Below the pieces are notes generated by a model. It saw only the letters and a list, made by a program, of their open reading frames with translations, did not search any database and was not told the origin of the DNA. Source: SKVR01 sp046291875 (GTDB lineage Bacteria > Bacteroidota > Bacteroidia > Bacteroidales > UBA7960). From it: a DNA stretch of 64,000 bases. The stretch spans positions 186,001 to 250,000 of the forward strand of contig JBKBSF010000001.1 in NCBI GenBank assembly GCA_046291875.1. Reading direction: 5' to 3'. Positions within the stretch are counted from its first letter, which is position 1. Each line of letters begins with the position of its first letter. Both the position numbers and the translations under genes were made by a program. Of this stretch, positions 53,331 through 62,622 are shown piece after piece.

Positions 53331-55991
53331 TCAATCCTGTTGAATCATAATTTTTCCGCTCAATACCGTTTTATCCTTCCTGATGATACGGTACAGATAC
53401 ACCCCCCCGGCCAAAGCAGACAGATTGATCTGCTCAAAGGGTTGTATCAGAGGATGCACCATTACTACTCTTCCCCACAGATCTGTAAGCTCCCAAAGTG
53501 CCGGGAGGTCTTCCTCTCCTGTTTCTACAGATACCTTACCAATGGCCGGATTTGGGAAAACTCTTGCCGTTGGAGTTCTGTCTGGATGGGTTACTGCGGT
53601 AAGGCTTATAGGTGTGCCCCAAACCACATCACCCTTCCTGTAATACACCAACGAGCGATCATGCCGGGCAAACCCATAATCGCAGAAATAGTAGGGACCT
53701 CCCAGTCCCTTGTAGTAACTCATGAAGGTGTAGCAGCCATCAATGAAAACCGGCAACCAGCAATCCCCATTTTCCCAAAAATGAAAAGCCTCAAGGGTTT
53801 TAATATGATTGCTTTGATGATGTATAAACATATCGTAGGAGCCGGAATAGATGGGTTCGCCGGCGAAAGAGTCGAAGTTAGCATGGGCATTCACAACACT
53901 GGTAATGGTGTCGTGCAGAAAGGTGTACTGGGGTTCACCTGCAGGAAAGTATTGCCAGGTTTCGCGTTTGCGCTCGATGCGGTATTGCAGCGAACCATTT
54001 ACGGTTTGACGATCGAGAAACCGGTAAATGGCATTGCTGCGGGTTGATTGTTCATCGCTGGTATCTTCCCTCTTCACATGCAACTCATCGCCAGGTTGGT
54101 GGTCATGCACCTGGGCCCAGGTAAGGTTTACCAGGCCCATATCAGGATTGGAAAGGCCCAGAAGGTCCATCTCTCTCAATTCATTACCTGGGTATGGGTT
54201 TTCTGCACCATGGGGGAACACAAGGAAATTTACTGCTTTTACCATTCCATGTGCCTGGCTGATGTGCAGGCTCAAAGCATTCACCGGATGATCAATGGCT
54301 TCCTTTTGAGGCGTATAGGCCTGGAAACCGATGGTTTTCACCGAATCGGTAACACCCAGAAAATCCTGGAGTTTGACATCCACCAGGGTTCCCATAATCC
54401 TGAGAGATGGGTCTTCAAATACCAGCCATTCTTCCCCCGGCTGAGCCAAAGGTTTCAATCGGATGGTATCCTGGTTGAGGTTGAAAAACAATTCTTCTCC
54501 ATTGTGCAGCATGGCAAGGTGCGATCCAAGGAAGGAGGAATGAGACTGAAAACACTCAAAGTCAGTTTGTTCAACAGTGGGTGCAAAGAAAAAGGCGGTT
54601 CCGTAGGGTTTTGTCTCCTGTGAGGTAAGCCTGGTAAATCTCAGCGAATAATCATACGGATTTGAATAGGTGGGTATTCGTTGGGGTACAATAGATGAGA
54701 AGTAACCCGGAGTACGATGGAAGATCGCCAGGATCTCCAGGTTGTCGGTAAGGGTAAACTCCAGTGGGTTCTCGTTCATTTCCACATCGCCTCCCCACCC
54801 TGCAAAAGCAAATCCATTGTTTGCGGCGGCTTCCAGTATGAGATGGGTGCCCGATTCAATCTCAACCATTCCTTGCACAACCTCACCATTTACCATCACA
54901 ATGCCTTCTCCTTCAACCGAAAGGGTAAGGGTAAGCATCTCTTTGGGCTCGGCGGGTACCTGCATGGTGATGCAGTGGATGGCACCCCCCCACCCAATAA
55001 TGGCATTGCTGTTGATGCCCACCACCGTATGGTTGGGCATGAGTGCCGCATAGGTATCAAGAGCAACCTGATCGTTGGGGTGGTTGTATACAGGTACTAT
55101 GATCTTGTGGTTGAGGATAAGGGCATTGGCATAGGTTTTCCAGTTGTCGGCTTTGGGCAGGCGGGCAATGTGATAAGGTTTGCCATGGGGTGCTGTGAGT
55201 GACTGAATAATGGCAACATTTGCCTCCAGGATGTCGTAGTTGGGGCCTGATCCGCTTTGCACCGACGAAATCACAATAGTGGTATCGTTGAGCAGCTTCA
55301 TCTGCATGTCGATATGCCCCCAGTAATCGTTGTGCTGCGGATTTACCGTTATGATGTTTTGCACACCCATGTATTGTTGCAGGTTTTCGTTGATAGTTTG
55401 CTGGCTTACAGATGGGTTGTTGGAGTAAAGACGGGTGGTGGTAAAAAGAGTTCCATGGCTGTCGACCATAAAATTTCCCCCATCCAGGATCCAGTTTAAA
55501 GGATAATGCTCATATCCCCAGTAATTGGCCAGGCTTAGAGGAAGCACCTGGTCGTTGTAACCACTGTTGTTGTAATCGATAAAATCGATAAATGCCCGGC
55601 CATTGTCGGTATGCACTGTAAGGGGTCCATGGTCGCGCACCCACATTCTGCTGGCCGGAATTTGCAGGATGTCAATGTTGTGTGTAGGAATATTTGCAGA
55701 AGCAAGCAGATTTTGCAAGGTGCTTCGCTCGTTGCCGTTGTTTACAAGCAGCACCGTTCTGGCTGCTTCCTGGCTCTCCATGATCAATTGTGCATACAAA
55801 GGCCAGATATTGCTGTTGAAGGGGTATCGAATAATCACCGCTTCTGAAGGTTCCCATTCGGGAACAGGCATAGGGCTTTGGGGCTGGGCATCTGCCGGAG
55901 TGAGCAGCAACCATTGCAGGAGCAGAAAAGCTGTGGCGGTTTTCAGGAAAAGGCAAAACGTCTTTGCACATAAAGGTAAAAGTGTGGTCAT
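53331..55991 (-). CDS. Secreted agmatine/arginine deiminase-family protein with T9SS signal
   Basis: The 886-aa protein has an N-terminal signal peptide (ending ADAQ) and a guanidine-deiminase domain (about 40-345). The catalytic set is visible: Asp120 (VRDHGP), His226 and Asp228 (WGHIDMQ) and Cys340 (GAIHCITMQ). An InlB-like beta-repeat follows (about 350-435, FAFAGWGGDVEMNENPLEFTL). A long domain of unknown role comes next, and a C-terminal type A T9SS sorting domain (from VFPNPAIGKVSVE) points to export by the type IX system and surface attachment. The catalytic spacing fits both agmatine deiminases and Porphyromonas PPAD. Counting by offset, the PPAD Arg152/Arg154 positions are Asn/Gly here, so peptidylarginine activity is not supported. 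Confidence 0.88.
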   Translation of the reverse strand: MTTLLPLCAKTFCLFLKTATAFLLLQWLLLTPADAQPQSPMPVPEWEPSEAVIIRYPFNSNIWPLYAQLIMESQEAARTVLLVNNGNERSTLQNLLASANIPTHNIDILQIPASRMWVRDHGPLTVHTDNGRAFIDFIDYNNSGYNDQVLPLSLANYWGYEHYPLNWILDGGNFMVDSHGTLFTTTRLYSNNPSVSQQTINENLQQYMGVQNIITVNPQHNDYWGHIDMQMKLLNDTTIVISSVQSGSGPNYDILEANVAIIQSLTAPHGKPYHIARLPKADNWKTYANALILNHKIIVPVYNHPNDQVALDTYAALMPNHTVVGINSNAIIGWGGAIHCITMQVPAEPKEMLTLTLSVEGEGIVMVNGEVVQGMVEIESGTHLILEAAANNGFAFAGWGGDVEMNENPLEFTLTDNLEILAIFHRTPGYFSSIVPQRIPTYSNPYDYSLRFTRLTSQETKPYGTAFFFAPTVEQTDFECFQSHSSFLGSHLAMLHNGEELFFNLNQDTIRLKPLAQPGEEWLVFEDPSLRIMGTLVDVKLQDFLGVTDSVKTIGFQAYTPQKEAIDHPVNALSLHISQAHGMVKAVNFLVFPHGAENPYPGNELREMDLLGLSNPDMGLVNLTWAQVHDHQPGDELHVKREDTSDEQSTRSNAIYRFLDRQTVNGSLQYRIERKRETWQYFPAGEPQYTFLHDTITSVVNAHANFDSFAGEPIYSGSYDMFIHHQSNHIKTLEAFHFWENGDCWLPVFIDGCYTFMSYYKGLGGPYYFCDYGFARHDRSLVYYRKGDVVWGTPISLTAVTHPDRTPTARVFPNPAIGKVSVETGEEDLPALWELTDLWGRVVMVHPLIQPFEQINLSALAGGVYLYRIIRKDKTVLSGKIMIQQD

Positions 55992-56162
55992 GTTGGGTGG
56001 TGTATGAGTTTTGAATGCAAGATACTTTTTTTTCCGAAACCAATCTTTCAGATATGATGAAATGTTTGACGCAGCCTTGTTCTCCAGGGAGAACAGGGGT
56101 TTGGATAACTATTTCCTGATACCGGCCCCTCCCGGTGCTGGCTGGGCCATGAAAATAAGAGA

Positions 56163-57824
56163 TTATTGATCCTCCAGCAACTGGTCAAGGGTTTGCGCAT
56201 CCAGTGTGCCTTGCTGTGCCTTCTCCCTCAGGCGGTGGGCCAGTTCTCTCATCTTTTCTGCGAATTGCCTTTCTTTTTGCTGGTATTCGAGGAGCATGGT
56301 TTCCATTTCCATGTTTTTACGCTCGGCTTCCTCCTGTGTAGCGGTAAGCTCTTCCATGTTCTGGCGCATCTCTTCTTCCTGGGCTCGCATCTCCTCGGCC
56401 TGCGATTGCGATTGCGCCAGCAGGGCCTGGGTTTGCTGCGAAGTTTTGGTGGAGGTGATGGCTGAAGCGATACTCTCTGCCAGCTTCTCTAAAAACTCTA
56501 TCTGGTACTTTTCAAAAATATGGAATGATGCCAATTCCATTACTCCAAGAGTGGTTTCGTTGAGCTTTAAGGGTATGATCATCAGGCAACCGGGCGCATC
56601 GTCGCCTAATCCCGATGTAATCTTCAAATAGTTCCTTGGGATATCGGTCAGCACAGTGGTTTGTTGCTCCCGGAAACAGGTACCCACCAGCCCTTCTCCT
56701 ATCTCAATGCGCTTTTGGAGGTACTTGCGGCGATCGAAGGCATAGCAGCTGGTAAGCTCCAGATGCAGATCTTCAGGGTTGGTATCGTTGAGGATAAAAA
56801 CCCCTCCCTGGTTGGCATCCAGGTATTTGACCACATTCTTGATGATGTGGTAAGAAAGTTCGGACATGTTGTTGTGGTTTTGCCGAAGAATGTCGCCAAA
56901 ACGTGCCAGCCCCTGGGTGCTCCAGTTACGCTTTTCGTCCTCCTTTTTGCGCAACTCCTCTTCTTTGGCAGCCTTTTGTATGCTGTCGCGCATGATCATG
57001 AGAGAATTACCCAGCTCATCATGGTTGCTCAGAGGGGTAAAAGAATGTTGAAAATTGTGTTTGCCGATCTCGTTGGCGAAGATCAGCTTTTGTCGTAGCC
57101 CTTCCAGCATGGCTTTGATGGTAACGATCATGTGTCCGAGTTCATCATAAAACTTATGTCGGATGTCTATTTCGGGCAATTCGCCGCGGCCAATGCGGGA
57201 GAAATCATTTTGCAGGCGCACAAGCGGCTTGGAAATAGTGCGGGCTATGCGAATGATGGCAGTGGTGAAAATAGCTGCCGAGAATATCAGGGCAAAGATC
57301 AGTATCAGGCTTGTGTTTTTCAATGGATTGCCAATAAGTTCTTTATGGTCGATGGTAAAGGTGAGGTAGCTGTTCAGGTTTTCATCGAAAACAAAATACT
57401 TGTGCTTTTTTTGCCTGCCGTTGATGCCCATCCTGTCGTGGTAAGTGATTCTGCCCCGCTTTTGGGCACGCATCTTCGGGAAAAACTCCTCACCCGCCAC
57501 ACTGGTTCCTTCGCGCAAAGGGTCAATTAGCAGTGTACCATCGGCACTGATAAGGCTCGCATAACCAGTATTGTAAGGTTGCTTTCGGTAAAATACAGGT
57601 TTGTAATCCTCCAGGTTCTCTTTTCCGGCAATGTTGAGAATCATGCCCAGCTCTTCAAGGTTGGGGAAAAGCAGATTGTTGGCATCTGTGTACTGATTGT
57701 TTACACGGTTGAGCAGGGCTGGGATGGAGATCAGCGCCAGGGTGGCAAACAATACCAGGTTGAAGGTGAAAACAAATCTTTTGCGAAGACTCAAATGACG
57801 GTACCAGTGTAAAAGCTTTCTCAT
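56163..57824 (-). CDS. Cache-HAMP-GAF sensor protein without output domain
   Basis: From the ATG at 57824 the protein is 553 aa and starts MRKLLHWYRHLSLRKRF, with a membrane segment at about 18-38. A periplasmic Cache-like sensor (GYASLISADGTLLIDPLREG), a second membrane segment (LILIFALIFSAAIFTTAI) and a HAMP domain follow. A GAF domain (about 320-470, GGVFILNDTNPEDLHLELTS, IEIGEGLVGTCFREQ) leads to a long Glu/Gln-rich coiled coil ending in a short helix. No histidine kinase, cyclase or methyl-accepting hallmark is seen, so the signal must leave through a partner. The gene stands alone. Confidence 0.82.
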   Translation of the reverse strand: MRKLLHWYRHLSLRKRFVFTFNLVLFATLALISIPALLNRVNNQYTDANNLLFPNLEELGMILNIAGKENLEDYKPVFYRKQPYNTGYASLISADGTLLIDPLREGTSVAGEEFFPKMRAQKRGRITYHDRMGINGRQKKHKYFVFDENLNSYLTFTIDHKELIGNPLKNTSLILIFALIFSAAIFTTAIIRIARTISKPLVRLQNDFSRIGRGELPEIDIRHKFYDELGHMIVTIKAMLEGLRQKLIFANEIGKHNFQHSFTPLSNHDELGNSLMIMRDSIQKAAKEEELRKKEDEKRNWSTQGLARFGDILRQNHNNMSELSYHIIKNVVKYLDANQGGVFILNDTNPEDLHLELTSCYAFDRRKYLQKRIEIGEGLVGTCFREQQTTVLTDIPRNYLKITSGLGDDAPGCLMIIPLKLNETTLGVMELASFHIFEKYQIEFLEKLAESIASAITSTKTSQQTQALLAQSQSQAEEMRAQEEEMRQNMEELTATQEEAERKNMEMETMLLEYQQKERQFAEKMRELAHRLREKAQQGTLDAQTLDQLLEDQ

Positions 57825-57964
57825 TGTGGGTGCTTTGGTTAAGTTTGTTGGTTTTGTGCTGGTTTTGTACTGGAGTTTGCGGGTATAGACTATCAATGTT
57901 TTCGTGCACAGTGCACCAAAGATGCCGAAAGCCAGACAAACGATGTTAAAATTATAACAAGGTT

Positions 57965-57972
57965 CAAATATA
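57965..57972 (-). promoter_or_regulatory. Candidate -7 box for the Cache-HAMP-GAF gene
   Basis: TATATTTG on the minus strand fits TAnnTTTG, about 140 nt upstream of the chosen start. The -33 box is not clear. Confidence 0.35.
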
Positions 57973-58110
57973 AAAAAATATCATAATCCACATAGCCATG
58001 AAACACTTATTTTATCTGCGGGGTTTTACCAAAAGGGCCAAAACTGCTTTTAGTAAGGGTTGAAAAGAAAGATGTGAAGAGGTAAGTAACGTTAATGTCG
58101 TCCGTTACAC

Positions 58111-58151
58111 CAAAAAGCAAAGCCCGCAATCTGCAGAGATCACGGGCTTTG
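58111..58151 (-). terminator. Intrinsic terminator after mutB
   Basis: Arms CAAAGCCCG and CGGGCTTTG flank a 22-nt AU-balanced loop, with a minus-strand tail GCTTTTTGG. Confidence 0.7.
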
Positions 58152-58208
58152 TTGTCAGAGAAACACCCCTGAAGGGGTTCCTTTAGGTGCAGGAAGGGTC
58201 AGGAGAGA

Positions 58209-60362
58209 TTACTTCCTGCTCTCAATCAAAATGTTCAACATTTTAATTCCAGCGTCGGAGATCACGGTTCCGGGTCCGAAGATACCTACCACGCCGGCAT
58301 CGTAAAGAAACTGGTAGTCCTGTGCAGGTATTACACCCCCTACAATTACCATGATGTCTTCGCGTCCGAGGGCTTTGAGCTCTTCAATAACCTGTGGCGC
58401 CAGGGTTTTGTGTCCGGCAGCCAGGCTCGATACGCCCAGGATGTGTACATCGTTTTCCACCGCCTGGCGGGCAGCTTCTTTGGGGGTCTGGAACAATGGG
58501 CCTACATCCACATCAAAACCCATATCGGCATAGGCAGTGGCTACTACTTTGGCACCACGGTCGTGGCCATCCTGGCCCATTTTGGCAACCATGATACGGG
58601 GTCTGCGGCCTTCCAGGGCAGCAAACTCATCGGCCAGAGCGCGGGCTGTCATAAAGCCTTCATTGTTTTCAATTTCCATAGAATATACTCCTGATATTGA
58701 ACGGATCACGGCCTGGTACCGGCCAAAAACTTTTTCGCATGCCATGGAGATTTCGCCCAGCGACGCTCGTTTGCGGGCAGCATCTACCGCCAGCTCAAGC
58801 AGGTTGCCTTTGCCGCTCTCGCAGGCCTGGGTAATGGCTTCCAGCGCTTTTTGTACTTCCTCGTTGTTGCGTTCGGCCTTGAGTTTCTCCAGCCGCTGTA
58901 TTTGCGACAACCTTACCGCTGTGTTGTCAACATCAAGAATCTCGATGGGGTCTTCCTTCTCCAGGCGGTATTTATTTACCCCGACAATGATCTCCTTGCC
59001 AGAGTCGATTTTAGCCTGCTTACGGGCAGCGGCTTCTTCAATACGCATCTTGGGTACACCCGTTTCGATCGCTTTGGCCATCCCTCCCAGCTTTTCAATT
59101 TCCTGGATGTGTCCCCAGGCCTTATGGGCAATTTCGTGGGTAAGGGCTTCCACATAATACGAGCCTGCCCAGGGGTCGATGGCGCGGGTTACCTGGGTTT
59201 CGTCCTGGATATAAAGCTGCGTATTACGGGCAATACGGGCAGAGAAATCGGTGGGCAGAGCGATGGCTTCGTCAAGGGCATTGGTATGCAACGACTGGGT
59301 ATGCCCCAGTACGGCACCCATGGCTTCGATACAGGTACGTGCCACATTGTTGAAAGGATCCTGTTCGGTAAGGCTCCAGCCAGAAGTTTGCGAGTGGGTG
59401 CGCAAGGCCAGCGATTTGGGGTTTTTGGGATTGAACTGCTTCACAATCTTGGCCCACAGCATACGTGCTGCACGCATCTTGGCAATTTCCATGAAATGGT
59501 TCATGCCAATGGCCCAGAAGAAAGAGAGGCGCGGTGCGAAGGAGTCGATATCCATGCCCGCGTTGATACCTGCCCGAAGGTATTCAAGACCATCGGCCAG
59601 GGTATAGGCCAGCTCAATGTCGCAGGTGGCACCTGCCTCCTGCATGTGGTAACCCGAAATACTGATGGAGTTGAATTTGGGCATGTTCTTGCTGGTAAAT
59701 TCAAAAATATCAGCAATGATCTTCATGGAAGGCAGTGGAGGATAGATATAAGTGTTGCGCACCATGAACTCCTTCAGGATATCATTCTGTATGGTGCCGC
59801 TGAGTTTTTCCATGGGTACTCCCTGCTCTTCGGCAGCCACAATGTAAAAGGCCATAACAGGCAAAACGGCACCGTTCATGGTCATGGAAACCGACATCTT
59901 GTCCAGAGGGATGTCGTCGAAAAGGATTTTCATATCCAGGATCGAGTCGATGGCAACCCCTGCTTTTCCTACATCACCTACTACGCGTTCGTGGTCGGAG
60001 TCGTAGCCGCGGTGTGTAGCCAGGTCAAAAGCTACCGAAAGCCCTTTTTGCCCTGCAGCAAGGTTGCGGCGATAGAATGCATTGGACTCTTCGGCGGTAG
60101 AGAAACCGGCATACTGACGTATGGTCCAGGGTTTCATTACATACATGGTGCTGTAAGGACCACGCAGGTAAGGCGATAGACCCGCTGCATAATTCAGGTG
60201 CTCCATGCCCAGCAAATCGGTATCCAGGTAAATACCTTTTACGTGGATCTGCTCTGAGGTGCACCAATCTTTTCTGATTTCCTGCTCTTTCTCCCAGCTT
60301 TTGGGATCTGCCGCAGGCTTTATATCTGATCTGTAATCGATGTTGCTAAAATCTGGTCGCAT
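58209..60362 (-). CDS. mutB: Methylmalonyl-CoA mutase large subunit
   Basis: This B12-dependent enzyme interconverts succinyl-CoA and (R)-methylmalonyl-CoA, in the propionate pathway that many Bacteroidota use in fermentation. The 717-aa protein has the TIM barrel with PYLRGPYSTMYVMKPWTIRQ near the N-terminus and RTHSQTSGWSLTEQDPFNN mid-barrel. The C-terminal B12-binding domain has DGHDRGAKV (DxHxxG base-off motif) near residue 595 and a GGVIP loop. It is the second gene of the mutA-mutB operon, 78 nt after mutA. The epimerase and decarboxylase genes are not in the window. Confidence 0.96.
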   Translation of the reverse strand: MRPDFSNIDYRSDIKPAADPKSWEKEQEIRKDWCTSEQIHVKGIYLDTDLLGMEHLNYAAGLSPYLRGPYSTMYVMKPWTIRQYAGFSTAEESNAFYRRNLAAGQKGLSVAFDLATHRGYDSDHERVVGDVGKAGVAIDSILDMKILFDDIPLDKMSVSMTMNGAVLPVMAFYIVAAEEQGVPMEKLSGTIQNDILKEFMVRNTYIYPPLPSMKIIADIFEFTSKNMPKFNSISISGYHMQEAGATCDIELAYTLADGLEYLRAGINAGMDIDSFAPRLSFFWAIGMNHFMEIAKMRAARMLWAKIVKQFNPKNPKSLALRTHSQTSGWSLTEQDPFNNVARTCIEAMGAVLGHTQSLHTNALDEAIALPTDFSARIARNTQLYIQDETQVTRAIDPWAGSYYVEALTHEIAHKAWGHIQEIEKLGGMAKAIETGVPKMRIEEAAARKQAKIDSGKEIIVGVNKYRLEKEDPIEILDVDNTAVRLSQIQRLEKLKAERNNEEVQKALEAITQACESGKGNLLELAVDAARKRASLGEISMACEKVFGRYQAVIRSISGVYSMEIENNEGFMTARALADEFAALEGRRPRIMVAKMGQDGHDRGAKVVATAYADMGFDVDVGPLFQTPKEAARQAVENDVHILGVSSLAAGHKTLAPQVIEELKALGREDIMVIVGGVIPAQDYQFLYDAGVVGIFGPGTVISDAGIKMLNILIESRK

Positions 60363-60440
60363 ATCTTTTGTGTTTTCTTATACGCTGAAATAATTTTTGT
60401 CTTTCAAGCTTTTTCAAGAAGCTTACGTATTGGGTTTCCC

Positions 60441-62291
60441 CTAGGCTATTCCCAAAAGATCGTTGAATCTTTGAAGGCTCTCCAGGGTGTTGGTGCGCAG
60501 ATGGATATAGTGCTGTACACCTGCCTGGCTGAGTGCTTCCATGATCTCTGTTGGGTTGCCGGCCACCACAATCTGTGCTTTGGGGAGTTGATCCCTGAGC
60601 GATTGCACGGCGGGTATCATATCGGCATACTCCTCATCGGAGCTGCACAACACAATGATATGCGGGCGTGCCTGCAAGGCAGAGGCAACACCTTCTTCAA
60701 GGGTTTTTACACCAGGGCCCTCCTGGATCTGGTATCCTGCACAGCCAAAGAAGTTGGTGGCAAAGGTGGCGCGGGCTTTGCGCATACCCAGGTTGCCCCA
60801 TGTAAACAGGTAAACACCGGGTGTTTCCATACCTTTTCGCTCATGGTTTTCCACCGAAAGACGCAGCGCCTCAAAGGCCTGCATACCCCTATACGGGCGC
60901 AATCCACCAAGATCGCTCAGGCGGGCAGTGGGTTGCATCTTCTCAAGCATACGCTCCTGGGTGTTGGGGTATTGGTTTACCCCCACAAACACCTGGCGGC
61001 GCATGGCTATCTCCATGTCGCGTTTCTGACATGTTTTTGCAATTTCATCAGCTACAAAACCCGATGCTACTGCCTGCACAAAACCTCCCATTTGCTCAAC
61101 CTGCTGGAAGAGTTTCCAAACTCCCCCGGCAATGGCATCGGTAATATTCTCAATGTAGTAAGATCCGGCGCCCGGATCGGCTACTTTTGAGAAGTAGGAT
61201 TCGTTTTTCAGGATGATCTGCTGGTTGCGGGCAATGCGCATGGAAAAAGCATCAGCCTTTTTAAAGGTTGAATCGAAGGGTGCCACCGTTAAAGAATCTA
61301 CTCCGGCAATGGCAGCCGACATGGCTTCGGTGGTGGTGCGCAACATGTTTACATACGGATCGTATACGCTCTTGTTCCATCCAGAGGTTTCTGCGTGAAT
61401 ATGTATTTTAAGACTTTCGGGATTTTGCGGTTTGTATTGCTCCACAATTTTTGCCCATAGCATTTTTATGGCTCTTAGCTTACCAATTTCCAGGAAGTAA
61501 TTGGATCCGATAGAAATGGTAAACTGCATCCTGGGGGTAATCTGGTCAACTGAAATACCCTGCGCGGTAAGTGCTGCCAGGTATTCGTTGCCCTGGGCTA
61601 AAGCAAATGCAAGTTCCTGCACAATATTGGCTCCCGCGTTATGGAAATGCTGTGCATTTACAGCGATTACACGGAAAGAAGGCACCTTTTCAATCCCCAT
61701 TGCCAGAAGCTCTGCCGCTTCGCGGAAATTGTCTTCGCGCGAGTTGTAAAACTTACCATAAAGCAGGTAATAGGCCAGTGGGTCGAAATTAACCGAGCCT
61801 TTGGCGCCTGCCTTTGGGTTGAGAGCAAGAAAATGACGCATCAGCTCAGTATAGTTGCGCCCATGCATAAAATGAACCGGCGTTTGAGAGCTGTCGATAC
61901 CCTGGATCATTGCCGCAAGTTGTTGCTGGCTGCTGATCTCCTGCACATTGAAACCAATGGCTTCAGCTCCTCGCTCCAATGCGCGAAGGGCAATTGTGTT
62001 GGCCGCAGATGCATCGGTTTCATCAATGTCCTGGCGAATATACCAGTGATTGTGTTTGGCCTGGTTTCCGCGAACATACGGAAAACTGTCGGGCAGAGTT
62101 TTTACGTGCTTTAGATTTTCCAGGTCTTCAGCGCGGTAGTAGGGCTTGATCTTCAAACCCTCAACGGTGTTCCAAACCAGTTTCTTCTCGTAATCGGCAC
62201 CCTTGAGATCTTCAAGGATCTTTTCTTCCCACTCACGGGTTGAAACCGGCGGAAACTCCTCAAATAAACCGGATTTCTTATCTTGATCCAT
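60441..62291 (-). CDS. mutA: Methylmalonyl-CoA mutase small subunit
   Basis: The non-catalytic partner of MutB is 616 aa from the ATG at 62291 (MDQDKKSGLFEEFPPVSTREW). An in-frame ATG at 62387 lies upstream of the predicted transcript start and is rejected. The barrel domain is kept (KIHIHAETSGWNKSVYDPYVN), but the B12 domain lacks DxHxxG: the equivalent region reads WGNLGMRKARATFATNFF, as expected for this subunit. It is the first gene of the operon. Confidence 0.94.
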   Translation of the reverse strand: MDQDKKSGLFEEFPPVSTREWEEKILEDLKGADYEKKLVWNTVEGLKIKPYYRAEDLENLKHVKTLPDSFPYVRGNQAKHNHWYIRQDIDETDASAANTIALRALERGAEAIGFNVQEISSQQQLAAMIQGIDSSQTPVHFMHGRNYTELMRHFLALNPKAGAKGSVNFDPLAYYLLYGKFYNSREDNFREAAELLAMGIEKVPSFRVIAVNAQHFHNAGANIVQELAFALAQGNEYLAALTAQGISVDQITPRMQFTISIGSNYFLEIGKLRAIKMLWAKIVEQYKPQNPESLKIHIHAETSGWNKSVYDPYVNMLRTTTEAMSAAIAGVDSLTVAPFDSTFKKADAFSMRIARNQQIILKNESYFSKVADPGAGSYYIENITDAIAGGVWKLFQQVEQMGGFVQAVASGFVADEIAKTCQKRDMEIAMRRQVFVGVNQYPNTQERMLEKMQPTARLSDLGGLRPYRGMQAFEALRLSVENHERKGMETPGVYLFTWGNLGMRKARATFATNFFGCAGYQIQEGPGVKTLEEGVASALQARPHIIVLCSSDEEYADMIPAVQSLRDQLPKAQIVVAGNPTEIMEALSQAGVQHYIHLRTNTLESLQRFNDLLGIA

Positions 62292-62346
62292 AGGAAACAA
62301 TTTTTGTTTTGAATTTAAAATACTTACAGGCAATGTATTGTAAACT

Positions 62347-62387
62347 TTGGGCAAAATTACAATAAAAATGTAAGTGAAATTGCCCAA
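62347..62387 (-). promoter_or_regulatory. mutA promoter within an inverted repeat
   Basis: The minus-strand -7 box TAATTTTG (62352-62359) overlaps the left arm of an inverted repeat (TTGGGCAA at 62347-62354, TTGCCCAA at 62380-62387). The dyad is centred about 15 nt upstream of the box, a plausible operator for a dimeric regulator. It gives a leader of about 55 nt. Confidence 0.45.
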
Positions 62388-62622
62388 TTTCAGGCAATTT
62401 CAATCCTTTTCACTCTTAAAGCAACCTTGTTTAGCCCATTTCATTTTTTAGCCCACCCCAGGTACAAGCTTTGTCTTTCTTTACAGGAAAAAATCCTACA
62501 TTTATAGATTGATTGACAACAAGCTGAAAGCAGCCCCGTTTTTGGTGCAAACGCTGCAGCATCTGTAACCCGGGAAAGAGTGTAAGTGGCATGTGGTAAG
62601 CCCGTTAAAACAATTGATTCTG

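Larger units (their letters stand above)
57897..58208. other. Intergenic region with promoter and terminator signals
   Basis: It holds a minus-strand -7 box (57965-57972) for the sensor gene and the mutB terminator hairpin (58111-58151). The remaining bases show no gene. Confidence 0.5.

Noticed and set aside
53331..55991. Naming the deiminase PPAD
   Set aside because: The catalytic residues and T9SS domain fit, but the positions equal to the PPAD substrate Arg pair are Asn/Gly by offset.
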